Below the pieces are notes generated by a model that saw only the letters and a program-made list of their open reading frames with translations, had not been told where the DNA came from and searched no databases. This document shows, in pieces, positions 23,587 through 34,739 of a stretch of 64,000 nucleotides of DNA. Each line of letters starts with the position of its first letter. Position 1 is the stretch's first letter. A program made the translations under genes and the position numbers. This DNA comes from Allolobophora icterica (lineage: Eukaryota > Annelida > Clitellata > Crassiclitellata > Lumbricidae): contig OY744612.1 in the NCBI GenBank assembly GCA_963556255.1, positions 26,073,940 to 26,137,939 of the forward strand. Reading direction: 5' to 3'.

Positions 23587-24440
23587 GAGAGACTTCGGTG
23601 GTCTTAGATAGAATTTTCTTAGATCTTTTATCGTTCCTCGCAAGACGTCCGTTGCAGTAAAGCACCATCTGCATGAGCCACAGCGCGCACTGCGACGAGT
23701 TGCAATGCGATTACGAAGCCCACGTTTATTGCCTTAAGCGATCAACGTACTGAGATTTAGGTCTACTGCGATGCAAATGTTGTCCTTCAGAATGAGATCG
23801 ATTACCTTCTTCTGTAATCGTAATCGTAATCAAAAACAACGAATTTTTCATTGCTTAGTCATCGGCCAGTTCTACTCGGTGACGCTTTATCAAAAAAGTT
23901 TAAATAACAAATATGAAAATTTAAAAATATTAAATAACGTACTGCGATTTTGTTGCATGTTTTGACATATGACGCCATGCATTACATTGCGCTGTATTGC
24001 TAATCTAATTTAATAACTTCTATAGCGCCCGGTGAAAGATTGCAGTAGACATCCATCCATCGATGGTCACTGTTAAGTGAAAATGTATACTGTATTGGGG
24101 TGTGTGACGTGTCGTAATCTAATGTAGGCCTACTGTATTGTGATCTATACTGCAACTACGACGACTGTGGACAATGAGCATGCTTCTTGCAATTTATGGC
24201 GCATTCTATAGTCCACAAAGGCAATCCATATTATGACAGGCAGACTGCGTATACGTTCACAGAGGATGGATATCGATGAAACCATGCTAAGCCTTCGTGT
24301 TAAACCACTACTCGCACTCTGGTAGTACCAGTCCCAAGTCTGGAGAAAAAGGAGGGCAACTATGATCACCATAGTTTTGACACAGAGTCGTTAAACAGAA
24401 ACTAACTAACCAAAACCGCCTTACCATCTTATGGGTTCGA
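22986..24440. other. No supported gene; short CAGA tract
   Basis: A CAGA microsatellite lies at about 23556-23585. The surrounding sequence has scattered GACAGA/GAGAAAG words. No gene was found. Short retroelement-like strings (CTATAGCGCC near 24020) are present. Confidence 0.4.
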
Positions 24441-24442
24441 AG

Positions 24443-24815
24443 CAGGGTGAGAATTGTCAGTGGTTGGGGGTTCAACCCCCTAGTCTTTATTAGACCCCGC
24501 AGTTAAGTAATTTGCCCACCCCATGGGGGTCGTTCACAACTCCTTCAGTTGTGCTCGTGTGACTTAGCATTATTTGACCCTGAGTCTCTGACAAAGAGAA
24601 GAAATTTCCATGGTGTATCATGTATGCATTTTTGAATTTTCTCAACAAAGGAATTGATTTTGATTATAATCTGACTTGCAAAACTGCTAGCGTTGAATTC
24701 AGCTGCTTTAAAATTTCGTTAACATCAGTTTGCGAAATACTGATGAAATAAATATTCAACTCCACGTGGATCAAAGTCTACCCCCGCCAGTCTTTTTTCT
24801 ACAATTCTCACACTG
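24443..24815. mobile_element. hAT-like nonautonomous element, GTGAGAATTGT family
   Basis: Ends are CAGGGTGAGAATTGTCAG and, reversed, CAGTGTGAGAATTGTAGA. Flanking 8-mers GTTCGAAG (24435-24442) and GTTCAAAC (24816-24823) agree at 6 of 8 positions. A self-complementary GGGGGTTCAACCCCC lies just inside the left end. A solo end of the same family occurs at 39028-39074. Confidence 0.7.
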
Positions 24816-25089
24816 GTTCAAACTTCAAAGACATAGGGTCTAGACTCCATGACTTAAATGTCGTAGGGCGTTTTTTTACAGAAACCCTTATATGCATAAA
24901 GAAAGTGCATAAGTTGTGACAGTGGTCACGCATCGGATGACGAATCAAAGTTGTTAAGTCGAATTACGGGACTAATCGCACCTCGAAACTCACCTAAGAT
25001 ATATACCTGGCCGTCTGTGCGACAGATATTATTATTATTAATAACTGAGCAGAGATGAACCTATTGCTCTTAATGAACCTTGGGCTAAC

Positions 25090-25320
25090 CTTAAGGCGAT
25101 ATAACTAAGGTCTGAATACATACATACATACACGCATACATACATACATTACATGTATACATAAACATACATTCATACATACATATGTATATACATTACA
25201 TGCACACATAAACATACATGCATAGGCCTATATGCATGCCTATATACATGTATTGTATACACATTCTTGATTATACACACTTACGTACGTAGTCCTACAC
25301 ACACACACATGCATGCATGC
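25090..25320. repeat. (ACAT)n-rich degenerate simple repeat
   Basis: Imperfect ATACATAC, ATGC and ACAC words. It borders the duplicated block that starts at about 25328. Confidence 0.8.
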
Positions 25321-25327
25321 ATACATT

Positions 25328-25740
25328 TATTCAAGTATTGACGTCTGGCACGTAAATCTCTTTCATACATACATACGTCATTATTTACGTCTACCGACCT
25401 AATTAAAAAAGGATATGTCATTGAAGTTGCCATGGTTACAGCTATTGTCGGCCTATTACGTCACCCATAACATGATGCTGGTTTTCCAGTAGTAGATTCC
25501 CTCATTCTAAGCACTGAATTCATTAATTCAAATATTGACGTCTGGCACGTAAATCTCTATCTCTCATACATACATACGTCATTATTACGTCAACTCTCTA
25601 TCAGCTGCACCGACCTATATAAACAAACACAAATCAGTGCAGTTGCCATGGTTACAGCTATCGTCGCCTATTACGTCACCCGTAACATGATGCTGGTTTT
25701 CCAGTAGTAGATTCCCTCATTCTACGGACCGAATTCATTC
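25328..25740. repeat. Direct tandem duplication (about 200 bp) with conserved X-box and CRE-like motifs
   Basis: Copy 1 (about 25328-25525) and copy 2 (about 25526-25740) share long identical stretches: ATTGACGTCTGGCACGTAAA, a TACATACATACGTCATTATT region, GTTGCCATGGTTACAGCTAT, TATTACGTCACCC and ATGATGCTGGTTTTCCAGTA. The intervening bases differ by substitutions and small indels. GTTGCCATGGTTAC fits the RFX X-box pattern, and TGACGTC and TTACGTCA fit CRE/ATF sites. No gene is recognised next to it, so a regulatory role is only a hypothesis. Confidence 0.85.
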
Positions 25741-25989
25741 GGTTACGACTTACGGGTTCGGGACGCATGCGCAAAGCGACCTTGCAAGATCTTGTCTGCG
25801 CTGCGAGATAATCTAATAGACGAGCCGTCCATTGGGATTTAGGGAACCATTGACCAGGGAATAAGCGCGTCAGTTGGTGTAAGGCGACAGAAAACCGATA
25901 TCGTTAGGAACGTACAGAATCAATTTGACCAGACTATATTCGTGTAATTACAACATGTGAGGTTATGTAAACACGCCACACTATGTCAC

Positions 25990-26155
25990 AAACCTAACCT
26001 AACATGCAATAGCCTTCCTTTATAGCTTCCCAGAACCTTGTCTTCCACGTTCTTTTCTCACCTTAAGACCGCTCTATTCAGCCGTGCTGGAGTCGAGTAG
26101 TACTCGTTGAAGAGGCGCTATATAAATGTCCGTTATGAATGAATGAATGAAAAGT
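25990..26155 (+). mobile_element. CR1/L2-like retrotransposon 3' end
   Basis: Degenerate C-terminal sequence (including TTCTTTTCTCACCTTAAGAC, the usual FSHLKT-type block) runs into GAGGCGCTATATAAATGTCC and ends in (TGAA)n. The same TTCTCACCTTAAA and GAGGCGCTTTATAAAT strings are seen at 61064-61250. Confidence 0.65.
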
Positions 26156-26378
26156 GTAAGTTCATGCCTGAAAGATAGAGACAGGAATGTTATTTTAATA
26201 AAAAAAATGACGGATATAGGTTAAATGTTATTTATGTCCAAAAATGAACATAATTATAGGCTAAGTGTGATTAAGCTTAATGTTAAGAAATGCAATGTTT
26301 TGCCCCAATGGACGGACAGTAAGCTGTAAATTTTATGTCCAGAAATGTAACTTGATGTTAACAATTAACATGTCCAAA

Positions 26379-26623
26379 CATGGGCGTCCGCAGGAATTTT
26401 GTAGGGGGCGCAAAAAAGTTTTAGGGGTCAAAATGAGGCTTTTTTCTATGCGTAGAAACAAATTCCAAATAACTGATGATCAAGGACATTACCTAAATAA
26501 TTAAGTGTTTCTTCGCATTGCAAATCGTGTTGGGACTTATGTAATAATCATAATAATCAAAAGATTTGCAAAATCTAGTGGGGCGCAAATGCGCCCCCTT
26601 GCCGCCCCCTCCGGACGCCCATA
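26379..26623. mobile_element. hAT-like nonautonomous element, GGGCGTCC family
   Basis: A perfect 8-bp duplication, TGTCCAAA, flanks it (26371-26378 and 26624-26631). Ends are CATGGGCGTCCGCAGG and, reversed, TATGGGCGTCCGGAGG. It shares its core CAAATCGTGTTGGGACT with the elements at 16615 and 43642. Confidence 0.92.
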
Positions 26624-27400
26624 TGTCCAAAATATGGACAGACCAGAGTTTCACTACGGTTAGTCCATCTTTTTGGACTAGGTTACTTGTCAACCTGCAT
26701 GCGACTTGAGCTCTTCGGTCTTTCTTGGCTACAGCTTCAGATATGCTTAAAACTAACTAGTCCGTTCCTGTTTTCAGGTTGTCAGGCAGGGTCGCCAGAC
26801 GTCCGGCAGAATGAGGACATGTCCTCCTTTTGGCCTAATGTCCTCTGTCCGGCAGGCAAAACTAAGCACTTAGAAAATGTCCGGCTTTGTATGTTTGTTG
26901 TGTTGAGCTATTGGCTATTATTTTGCGGCCGTTTTTAACGACTTACACGCGCATGTTGCCCCAAGTTCCCCTAACAAATGTACTTGCTTATTTATTATTT
27001 ATTGCAGCTCTATTTTCCTGACGTTTCTAGTCCATTATCTGAGTAGGCCTAATATTACAGTGTATCTATTGTTAAAGTGCTAATTTTATTTCCGGTAGCA
27101 GAGCGGCGTCTGTGGTTTGTTTTTATTAGTAAAGCAGCTTTTCAATGCGACTTGGTTTATTGGTTTCTTAGGAGACCTACGGAGTGAAACATTTATTGCG
27201 TCCTCCATTGTCCTCCTTTTTCTGTGTCCTCCTTTTTCTGTGTCCTCCTTTGGTTACCCATGTGTCTGAAAACCCTAGGCAGGGAGCGTCTCTAATGAGT
27301 CTGTCTGTTGGCCTGGCGCTATATAATTTGATATAAACTTATAAATAACAATTACAAATATATCAATATGTAATGCCAAATATATATGGGCCCATATATA

Positions 27401-28195
27401 CACTGTGTCCCGATGAAAAATAGACCCCAAGAAAAAGTGTCATAACTCGGTCAAAACATTTAGCATCGTCCTGAAATTTTAAAAACAACAACAGTAGCCA
27501 TATTACCACCAAATCCTAACGCCGTTTGGAAAAGTAGGTGAATTTGTCAAGTTTATGAACGTTTGAGATGCAGTACTGAAAAGGAGAAATTTCCAACATA
27601 CAAGAGCCATAAGGAAGTGAAGTTCAGCCACAGCTGGTGTTCAAAATGTCTTCCTTGTTCGCGGACACACGACCGTAGGCGTGGACGCCACTGTTTGATG
27701 GCCCGGTCGATGATCACGTGGTCAAACAGCTGCCACTCTTCAATCAGACTCAGGTGATCAACGTCACGAATGCGGGAACGATAAACGCGCTCCTCCAGTA
27801 CACTCCAGATTTGATAGTCAACTGGATTGTTGTCTGGACTGTTGGGCGGCCACACCATCGGGGATATGAAGTCAGGTGTCTCCCGGGACAGCAGAGCAAT
27901 GGTCTCACGTGCTCGGTGCGCAGGGGCACTGTCTTGTTGAATGTGAAGTAGCCGCCCGATGAAAAGTAGACCCCTAAACGTTTGTCAAAAATTTGTATGC
28001 TAGAAATTTCCCCTTTTCCGTACTGCATCTCAAACGTTGATAAATTTGACAAACTCACCAACATTTCCAAACGGCGTTAGGATTTGGTGGTAATATGGCT
28101 AGTGTTGTTATTTTTAAAATTTCAGGCAAATGCTATACTTTTTGACCGAGTTATGACACTTTTTCTTGGGGTCTTCTTTTCATCGGGACACAGTG
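27401..28195 (-). mobile_element. Tc1/mariner-type element with long inverted repeats and a truncated transposase
   Basis: The ends CACTGTGTCCCGATGAAAA and CACTGTGTCCCGATGAAAAG are flanked by TA (27399-27400 and 28196-28197). The inverted repeats go on inwards for about 200 bp with few differences. On the minus strand, about 27937-27553 encodes the C-terminal part of a mariner-like transposase: QQDSAPAH, containing a catalytic Asp, then WPPNSPDNNPVDY with the last acidic position, EERVY, and CVREQGRHFEHQL. The N-terminal half, including the DNA-binding domain and first catalytic Asp, is missing. This is an internally deleted, non-autonomous copy. Confidence 0.88.
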
Positions 28196-28566
28196 TATAT
28201 ATATTTATTATATATAGGCCTATATATAGAAAGTCATAAGGTAACATCTATATTATGGATTGGTAACTGTGTTACACGATCTTAAGATGTAAGGTGACAT
28301 TACAAATTCATATAATAGTAATTTTAAATTGTAATTTACATAGTAATTGATAAATGTGACAAAGATAGAGAGCGGTCAGCGGTGACGTACGAAATAAAAG
28401 AAAATATATCGGAAGCCAAAGTCTGGAGGACGCAGTGACGTAGCAAGCGAAAGCAAAGGCAGCTGGTATCAAAGAAGGCAGTGACGTAACAAACAGAAGG
28501 AGAGACAGCGTCTGGCAAACAGAGACGGCAGTGACATAAACAGAAGAAAGAGAGAAAGCGTATGAC

Positions 28567-28987
<421 letters not shown>

Positions 28988-29497
28988 GTAACAAATAGCT
29001 GTTGCCTTGGTGGTTATGATAGTTGCCATGCTTTGACCTCGGTCCGACCAGTCGGCGACGCACACCATGGCAAAACATTCATCAGAATTCCTCTGTAGGA
29101 TAAATCCACCACTTCCATGCATTTTCAAGCAGCATTTGATAGAGTTTACCCATTATAGGCGGAGGGTTACATTCGTCTGTCTGCTTATCTATTTCTATCT
29201 CTGTATGTTTAAAATCTCTCTATCTCCTGTGCTACGCAACGTCAGTTGTCCCTGTTCCGGTATGTCTAGCTTGGGGCCTGTCTGAATGGTTGTGTGGGTT
29301 TATCATACCTACGTGCACGTTTTCCATCAATCTCATGGCTCCACAGAGGCATATATATATATGTTATGGCTGCCGAGTGAGTGGTGAAAGCGTTGCGGTT
29401 GTCCTGCGAAATTTTGGAAATTATGCGAACTACGACGTAATTTAAAGCTTAAAAAGTGGTTCAATTCCGAATTTAGGCAGTAAGGACCTCGGATGGA

Positions 29498-29697
29498 NNN
29501 NNNNNNNNNNNNNNNNNNNNNNNNNNNNNNNNNNNNNNNNNNNNNNNNNNNNNNNNNNNNNNNNNNNNNNNNNNNNNNNNNNNNNNNNNNNNNNNNNNNN
29601 NNNNNNNNNNNNNNNNNNNNNNNNNNNNNNNNNNNNNNNNNNNNNNNNNNNNNNNNNNNNNNNNNNNNNNNNNNNNNNNNNNNNNNNNNNNNNNNNN
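29498..29697. other. Assembly gap (200 N)
   Basis: Exactly 200 undetermined bases. The round length suggests a placeholder gap of unknown true size. The 5' part of the retrotransposon that follows may lie in it. Confidence 0.99.
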
Positions 29698-29898
29698 ACT
29701 ATTTTATATGATATATAGAGAGACATATAAACAGGACTATATATACTAAACTGAAATGCTAGGGACATAAATAGAGTCAAACGCAGGAATGACCATACGC
29801 TGGAACTAATTCAGCTGGCGACAGATACTCGCGGGCCGGGCCGATGGTGCACGTGCAGTCAATTAGAAGATACATACAGGGAAGGGAGTAAAGACACT

Positions 29899-32748
29899 GT
29901 GGACGAGGTTAATTATGCTGGGTTAGATAATACAAGTGGAAGCTATAACGCTCGACTCTCAAGAACCTGTTATATATGTAATGGAACCCGGCTAAATTTA
30001 ACAGATGATAGTGATGAAAATACGAATGAGGAACTCAGTGAGGAAAACAGATTAGAAAGGGAGCTAATTGTAATAGGAGAGATAGAAGGGGAGGAAGAAT
30101 TAGAAGTAATTTTTAATGAAGATGAAGAAGAAACCTTGAGCAGCATGAATACAGATCCTGACATTAATTACTTTCAGAATGTGAACTGGTCAAGTGATTA
30201 CATATCACCACATATGCTCGCTAAAAAGATTAAGGAGGAGAGTGAGTACGAAGGAACTAACTTAAGACTCCTCCACATAAACTGCAGAAGTGTACTGCCT
30301 AAATTAACTGAAATCAGGGAATTAGTGGAGGGACTCCAAATATCAATTGTTGCATTATCGGAAACATGGTTAGATGGTAGCCTGGAAGAAACTATCCAAA
30401 TCCCTGGTTATGACTTCATAGGGAAGGCTAGGCTGGGAGAAAGAGGTGGTGGAGTAGGACTATTGGTTAAAGATACTCTAAAATTTCAGCTGTATGAACC
30501 TAAAGAAGGCTGCAAAAACCATAAAACGTATGAAAGTCTTTTTATAAGACTGCTTCTAAAAAATTCGACCCCAATAATAGGAGTAATTTATAGAGCACCC
30601 GGTCTGCAATTAAAAGATTTCAATGAGGAATTTGATGAATTGGTAACTGGAATCCGGGATAGCTCTAAGCAAATAATAATTATGGGAGATTTTAATATAG
30701 ACTTACTCAAACTAAATGAACACAGAGATTCCAACATATTCTATAACTCTTTAATAGCACATCACTACATGCCAACCATAACTAAACCAACTAGAATTAC
30801 CTCCTCCACACGTACTTTAATAGACAATATATATTGTAGCTCATGGTCCAAGTTGCAAAACTCCTACATAGTCATCTCTGACATATCCGACCATTTGCCG
30901 ATTTACGCAAGTTTTTCCTTGGAGAATGTATATAAAAGAAAGTGCGAAGATAGGACTCAAAGAGTAATAACTGAGGCAGGAAAGGATCAGTTTCAAAGAA
31001 CCCTGACAGAGATGAGTTGGGATGAGGTTATAAGTCTCTGTGATAAAAGAAACGCGAATGAAGCCTATGAAAGTTTTTTGGAGAAATATAGTCGGGCCTA
31101 TAATGAAGCCTTTCCACATAGAGAAATGACAAAGTATAAGGTAAAATCTAAACAGCCCTGGATGACGGTAGGACTGCTGAAATCTTGCAAAAAGAAAAAT
31201 CTCTTATACATAAAATACCTGAAATGTCCAAACCAACAAAATAAATTAAAATTTATACAGTATAGGAATAAATTTAAAACAGTTCGAATTAATGCCGAAA
31301 AGAACTACTATGCAGAGGAATTCTATAAACATCATAATGATATGAAGATGACATGGAAAGTGATCAGAGCAGCGATGCACATAGAAGACAAAAAGGTAAA
31401 AATGGACTCATTAACAGTAAACGGAGATAAAATAAATGACCCAGAGCAAATAGCAAACATGTTTAATAAATATTTCACCAGCATAGCGATCGATTTAGCG
31501 AGTAAAATTCAAAACTCAGTTTGTTCATTTGAGGATTATATGCCCCCTTCACGATGTAATTCAATGGGACTGACCCTAACCTCCCAGGAGGAGATTATGA
31601 AAATTGGAAAGACGCTTAAAAAAACCCATGCAGCAGGAGTTGACGACATTGACCCATATATCGCTACCCCCAATTTATCTATGATAGTGTATCCTCTGGT
31701 GGAAATAATTAACTGTTCCCTTCTAACCGGTGTGGTCCCGGACTCACTCAAAATAGCTAAAATAACACCAATTTTTAAAAAAGGAGATAAAGAAAATGTG
31801 GCCAATTATAGGCCAATATCAGTTCTCCCATATTTTGCTAAGTATCTCGAAAAAATTGTATATGATAGAATTAGCAATTATATAAATGCGGCGGATATAA
31901 TACATCCGGCGCAGCATGGGTTTAGACAGGGGCACTCTACTTCTATGGCACTTTTAGAAATGGAAGATAGAATCTCTAAGGCCATAGACAATAATGAATA
32001 TTCAGTTGGAATATTCATCGACCTAGCAAAAGCCTTTGATACTGTGGACCATAACATCTTGTTAAAAAAGCTATCTAACTACGGAGTAAGAGGGACACAG
32101 TTAAAATGGTTTCAAAGTTATTTACAAAATAGAACCCAAAAGGTGGCATGTAATGGTATATTATCAGATATTGGGTATATCACATATGGAGTTCCACAAG
32201 GCTCAAACCTCGGACCGCTTCTATTTCTTTTATACATAAACGACCTAGCAAACATTTCCAAAGTCATGCATTTTATACTATTCGCAGATGATACCAATAT
32301 TTTTTACTCAAACAGCTCCTTTGTGTACCTCACTGAGATTGTTAATAAGGAACTAGCAACTATAAACACATGGTTTGCAGCAAATAAACTCACCCTTAAT
32401 ATTGATAAGACAAATTTTATATTATTTAAGTCGCATAGAAAAATCAACGTACCTGATGTAGAATTACTAATTGATGGAGTACCCATTACCCAAGTTAAAA
32501 CTACTAAATTCCTTGGTGTATACGTAGACCAACACTTAAATTGGAAGGACCACATCAATTATATCACATTGAAAATTGCCAAAATTATAGGGATAATATC
32601 GAGAGTATCATACTTGCTTCCCAAGGACATCAGACTGAACCTATACTACTCACTAATATACCCCTATTTAAGCTATTGTAGTATGATATGGGCTTCTAAT
32701 TACGAGTCCAGACTTAATAAACTAATGATATTACAAAAAAAGCCGTGA
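29899..32748 (+). CDS. Non-LTR retrotransposon protein: AP-endonuclease and reverse transcriptase domains
   Basis: Counting residues from 29899, the endonuclease spans about 122-340, with LLHINCRS (N128), LSETWLD (E155), IIMGDFNIDLL (D264, N266) and ISDHLP (D331, H332). The reverse transcriptase spans about 570-880, with GFRQGHST, FIDLAKAFDTVDH (D708), GVPQGSNLGP (764-773), the catalytic FADDTN (D797, D798) and KTKFLGVYVD. The region before residue 90 is acidic. The frame is open upstream to 29755 without an ATG; the codon at 29899 is GTG and the first in-frame ATG is at 30145 (codon 83). The true start is therefore unknown, or lies in or beyond the gap. The frame stops at 32746-32748, after a run of seven A (32735-32741), one base short of staying in frame with the C-terminal part. 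Confidence 0.85.
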   Translation: MDEVNYAGLDNTSGSYNARLSRTCYICNGTRLNLTDDSDENTNEELSEENRLERELIVIGEIEGEEELEVIFNEDEEETLSSMNTDPDINYFQNVNWSSDYISPHMLAKKIKEESEYEGTNLRLLHINCRSVLPKLTEIRELVEGLQISIVALSETWLDGSLEETIQIPGYDFIGKARLGERGGGVGLLVKDTLKFQLYEPKEGCKNHKTYESLFIRLLLKNSTPIIGVIYRAPGLQLKDFNEEFDELVTGIRDSSKQIIIMGDFNIDLLKLNEHRDSNIFYNSLIAHHYMPTITKPTRITSSTRTLIDNIYCSSWSKLQNSYIVISDISDHLPIYASFSLENVYKRKCEDRTQRVITEAGKDQFQRTLTEMSWDEVISLCDKRNANEAYESFLEKYSRAYNEAFPHREMTKYKVKSKQPWMTVGLLKSCKKKNLLYIKYLKCPNQQNKLKFIQYRNKFKTVRINAEKNYYAEEFYKHHNDMKMTWKVIRAAMHIEDKKVKMDSLTVNGDKINDPEQIANMFNKYFTSIAIDLASKIQNSVCSFEDYMPPSRCNSMGLTLTSQEEIMKIGKTLKKTHAAGVDDIDPYIATPNLSMIVYPLVEIINCSLLTGVVPDSLKIAKITPIFKKGDKENVANYRPISVLPYFAKYLEKIVYDRISNYINAADIIHPAQHGFRQGHSTSMALLEMEDRISKAIDNNEYSVGIFIDLAKAFDTVDHNILLKKLSNYGVRGTQLKWFQSYLQNRTQKVACNGILSDIGYITYGVPQGSNLGPLLFLLYINDLANISKVMHFILFADDTNIFYSNSSFVYLTEIVNKELATINTWFAANKLTLNIDKTNFILFKSHRKINVPDVELLIDGVPITQVKTTKFLGVYVDQHLNWKDHINYITLKIAKIIGIISRVSYLLPKDIRLNLYYSLIYPYLSYCSMIWASNYESRLNKLMILQKKP

Positions 32749-33104
32749 GAATAATAAATGGGTCCCACCGAAGCGAACATTCTGACCCAATATTCAAGAA
32801 CTTAAATATATTAAAAATTGATCAAATTAGAAGAATGCAAATAATAGAATTCTTATATCAGTATGAACGGAACTTACTCCCAAATTCATTCAGAGGATAT
32901 TTTACCATGGGATCACAAATCCATGCACATAACACTAGAAGTGCAGCTACCTATCGCCCAATACGCGCTCGCACAAATATAAGAGAGTTTAGTTTGAAAG
33001 CGTCAGGGCCACAACTATGGAATGAAACTCCACTTGAAATTCGTCACTCTAGAAATCGCTTCGAATTTAAAACTCGACTAAGAGAACATCTAATTAATGT
33101 ATAA
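32743..33104 (+). pseudogene. C-terminal part of the retrotransposon protein, separated by a frameshift
   Basis: About 118 codons in the next frame continue the reverse-transcriptase protein: RIINGSHRSEHSDPIFKNL, then HNTRSAATYRPI, then SGPQLWNETPLEI, the LWN...LP-type block, and a terminal FKTRLREHLINV. Together with 29899-32748 this would make one protein of roughly 1070 residues or more. The break is a one-base length difference in an A homopolymer, so it may be a real mutation or a sequencing error. Confidence 0.85.
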
Positions 33105-33480
33105 TTATTTTTCCCCCTCCCCAATGTGATATGATAAGGCCTTAATTGACTGAAGAGACATCCCCAGTTGCTGGACGTGTACGTGCACCGGGGCCCGGGC
33201 GTTGAGCCATTTAGTTAAGAATTTAGTTAAGAGAATCTGAACCTAATTAAGAAAAACCAGCCATGGACTTAGAAATTGCAATACGATGTATGGGTGACCT
33301 CGCTCAGCGGGATTACATCCCTTTGGGGCCACCCTTTGCAACCTGTAACCAGTATTAACATGCTGCATTTATAATCAAGAAGATGTATTTTTTCATATGG
33401 CTTTTGTGTGCTAAATTGGAAACTTTGTTACTTTTATGGTTTTTCTGGTTGCAATAAAGACTTTTTGATTTGATTTGATT

Positions 33481-33484
<4 letters not shown>

Positions 33485-33526
<42 letters not shown>

Positions 33527-33540
33527 TAATGTATATATAT
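33485..33540. repeat. TA microsatellite at the retrotransposon 3' end
   Basis: About 40 bp of (TA)n directly follow the TTTGA-repeat tail. A second, longer TA array lies at 33816-33905. Confidence 0.9.
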
Positions 33541-33811
33541 ATTGCATAGTAGATATCGTGTCCTGGTCGTAAACCCGTGTTAATTTAATTCTTTCTGGTT
33601 TCGTTTGACATGGCACAGACATATAATCGAAGTAGAGCGAGCAGCGTATGCAAATATAGATCGACATCCAATGCGTCATGGGACCGGAAGCCTTTAACAG
33701 AAGAAGTCTTCCGGTTGGACGATCGTCCTATTCACGCCGGAAAGCAGATGGAGAAAAACCTGCTATGACTCGGCCTATTGAACAAGACCGACAGATTAAT
33801 CTGTCTATTTC

Positions 33812-33815
<4 letters not shown>

Positions 33816-33891
<76 letters not shown>

Positions 33892-33905
33892 TTATATATA
33901 TATAC
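33816..33905. repeat. TA microsatellite
   Basis: About 90 bp of nearly pure TA, followed by three copies of an ATATGTATACAACTAA word up to 33948. Confidence 0.95.
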
Positions 33906-34739
33906 AACTAAATATATGTATACAACTAAATATATGTATACAACTAAAGTGTGTATGTGTATAAATGATGCACCATAATTAAGGTGCCCTTTATACATTC
34001 GTCGATATATCAGCAATTGATATTCTTGAAACGTGTGTGTATAACGTAGGATGCCATCTGCAGGGAATCATTTCTCTCTTTCGTTGGTGCTTCTCAGTGT
34101 CCTGGATGATGTTTAGACATTTGTTGTTGGGGTCTCGCCACCACGGACTTCGTCCATTCCAATTTTTTAGGCTGCTAATCAGACAGTAAAGGCCATGGAA
34201 GAGTCCTTGGATTGGTTCTGATAGTTCTACTGCATGCAGTGATTTTTATGAACAGTTGCCGTGTGCAAGGAATATCGTCCTTCACAGACCCAGTTGGCTG
34301 CAGAGGGATGACCGGACGCAGCGTTTTCTACCATCTGCAAGGGGTTGCTTGGTGTGGGGGGGGGGGTTCGTGTCGCGTGAGCCTCGTCGCTCCTCTTCAT
34401 CGTATTCCATGAAATCCGAACACGATGCCTTGGCCTTCTAACAGTTCTGGATTAGAATCCGTCCGTTGGGCTATACGTGTCTGCGGGAGCTCGCCAATTA
34501 TCTGAACACTGTTCGCATATTGATTAAGTTTAATTTAAATTCGTTCTTAATCACTTTCAAATCAGTGCAGTGATTTCACTGGTTCGGGTCGAGAGCGCCA
34601 CTGAGTAGTTTTTTCTTGAAGCGGCAATTACAATTAGGTTGGCCAGGTCAACGCTTTGTGAGATGCTTGAAGGCGTTGTAGTAATGGTCTATAGACACCC
34701 AGATGAGTGTATGTACTACGTACCGATGGTAATTGTAAT

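Larger units (their letters stand above)
29755..33484 (+). mobile_element. Nearly full-length non-LTR retrotransposon (endonuclease plus reverse transcriptase, jockey/CR1/L2 group)
   Basis: The element comprises a long coding region (29755-33104, one frameshift), a 3' untranslated part of about 375 bp and a 3' tail of TTTGA/TGATT repeats at 33463-33484, after which a TA microsatellite begins. The 3' untranslated part contains a CAGCGGGATTACATCCCTTT stem-like stretch (33307-33326) that resembles the minus-strand tail at 61788-62150. The 5' end is not defined because the 200-N gap lies just upstream, so no target duplication can be given. Confidence 0.88.

Noticed and set aside
24455..24485. 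B-box-like GGTTCAACCCC as part of a tRNA gene
   Set aside because: It is a self-complementary stretch near the end of a hAT-like element; no A-box or cloverleaf can be built, and the same sequence recurs at 39035 in a solo element end.
26770..27290. Possible hAT-like element starting CAGGGTCGCCAGACGTCC
   Set aside because: The left end looks right and AGGCAGGG occurs at both sides, but that repeat overlaps the terminus itself, and the right end does not mirror the left convincingly.
34205..34440. Possible Tc1-like transposase fragment (LQRDD...-type residues near 34300)
   Set aside because: Only six or seven residues fit, with frame changes on both sides and no inverted termini; too weak to annotate.
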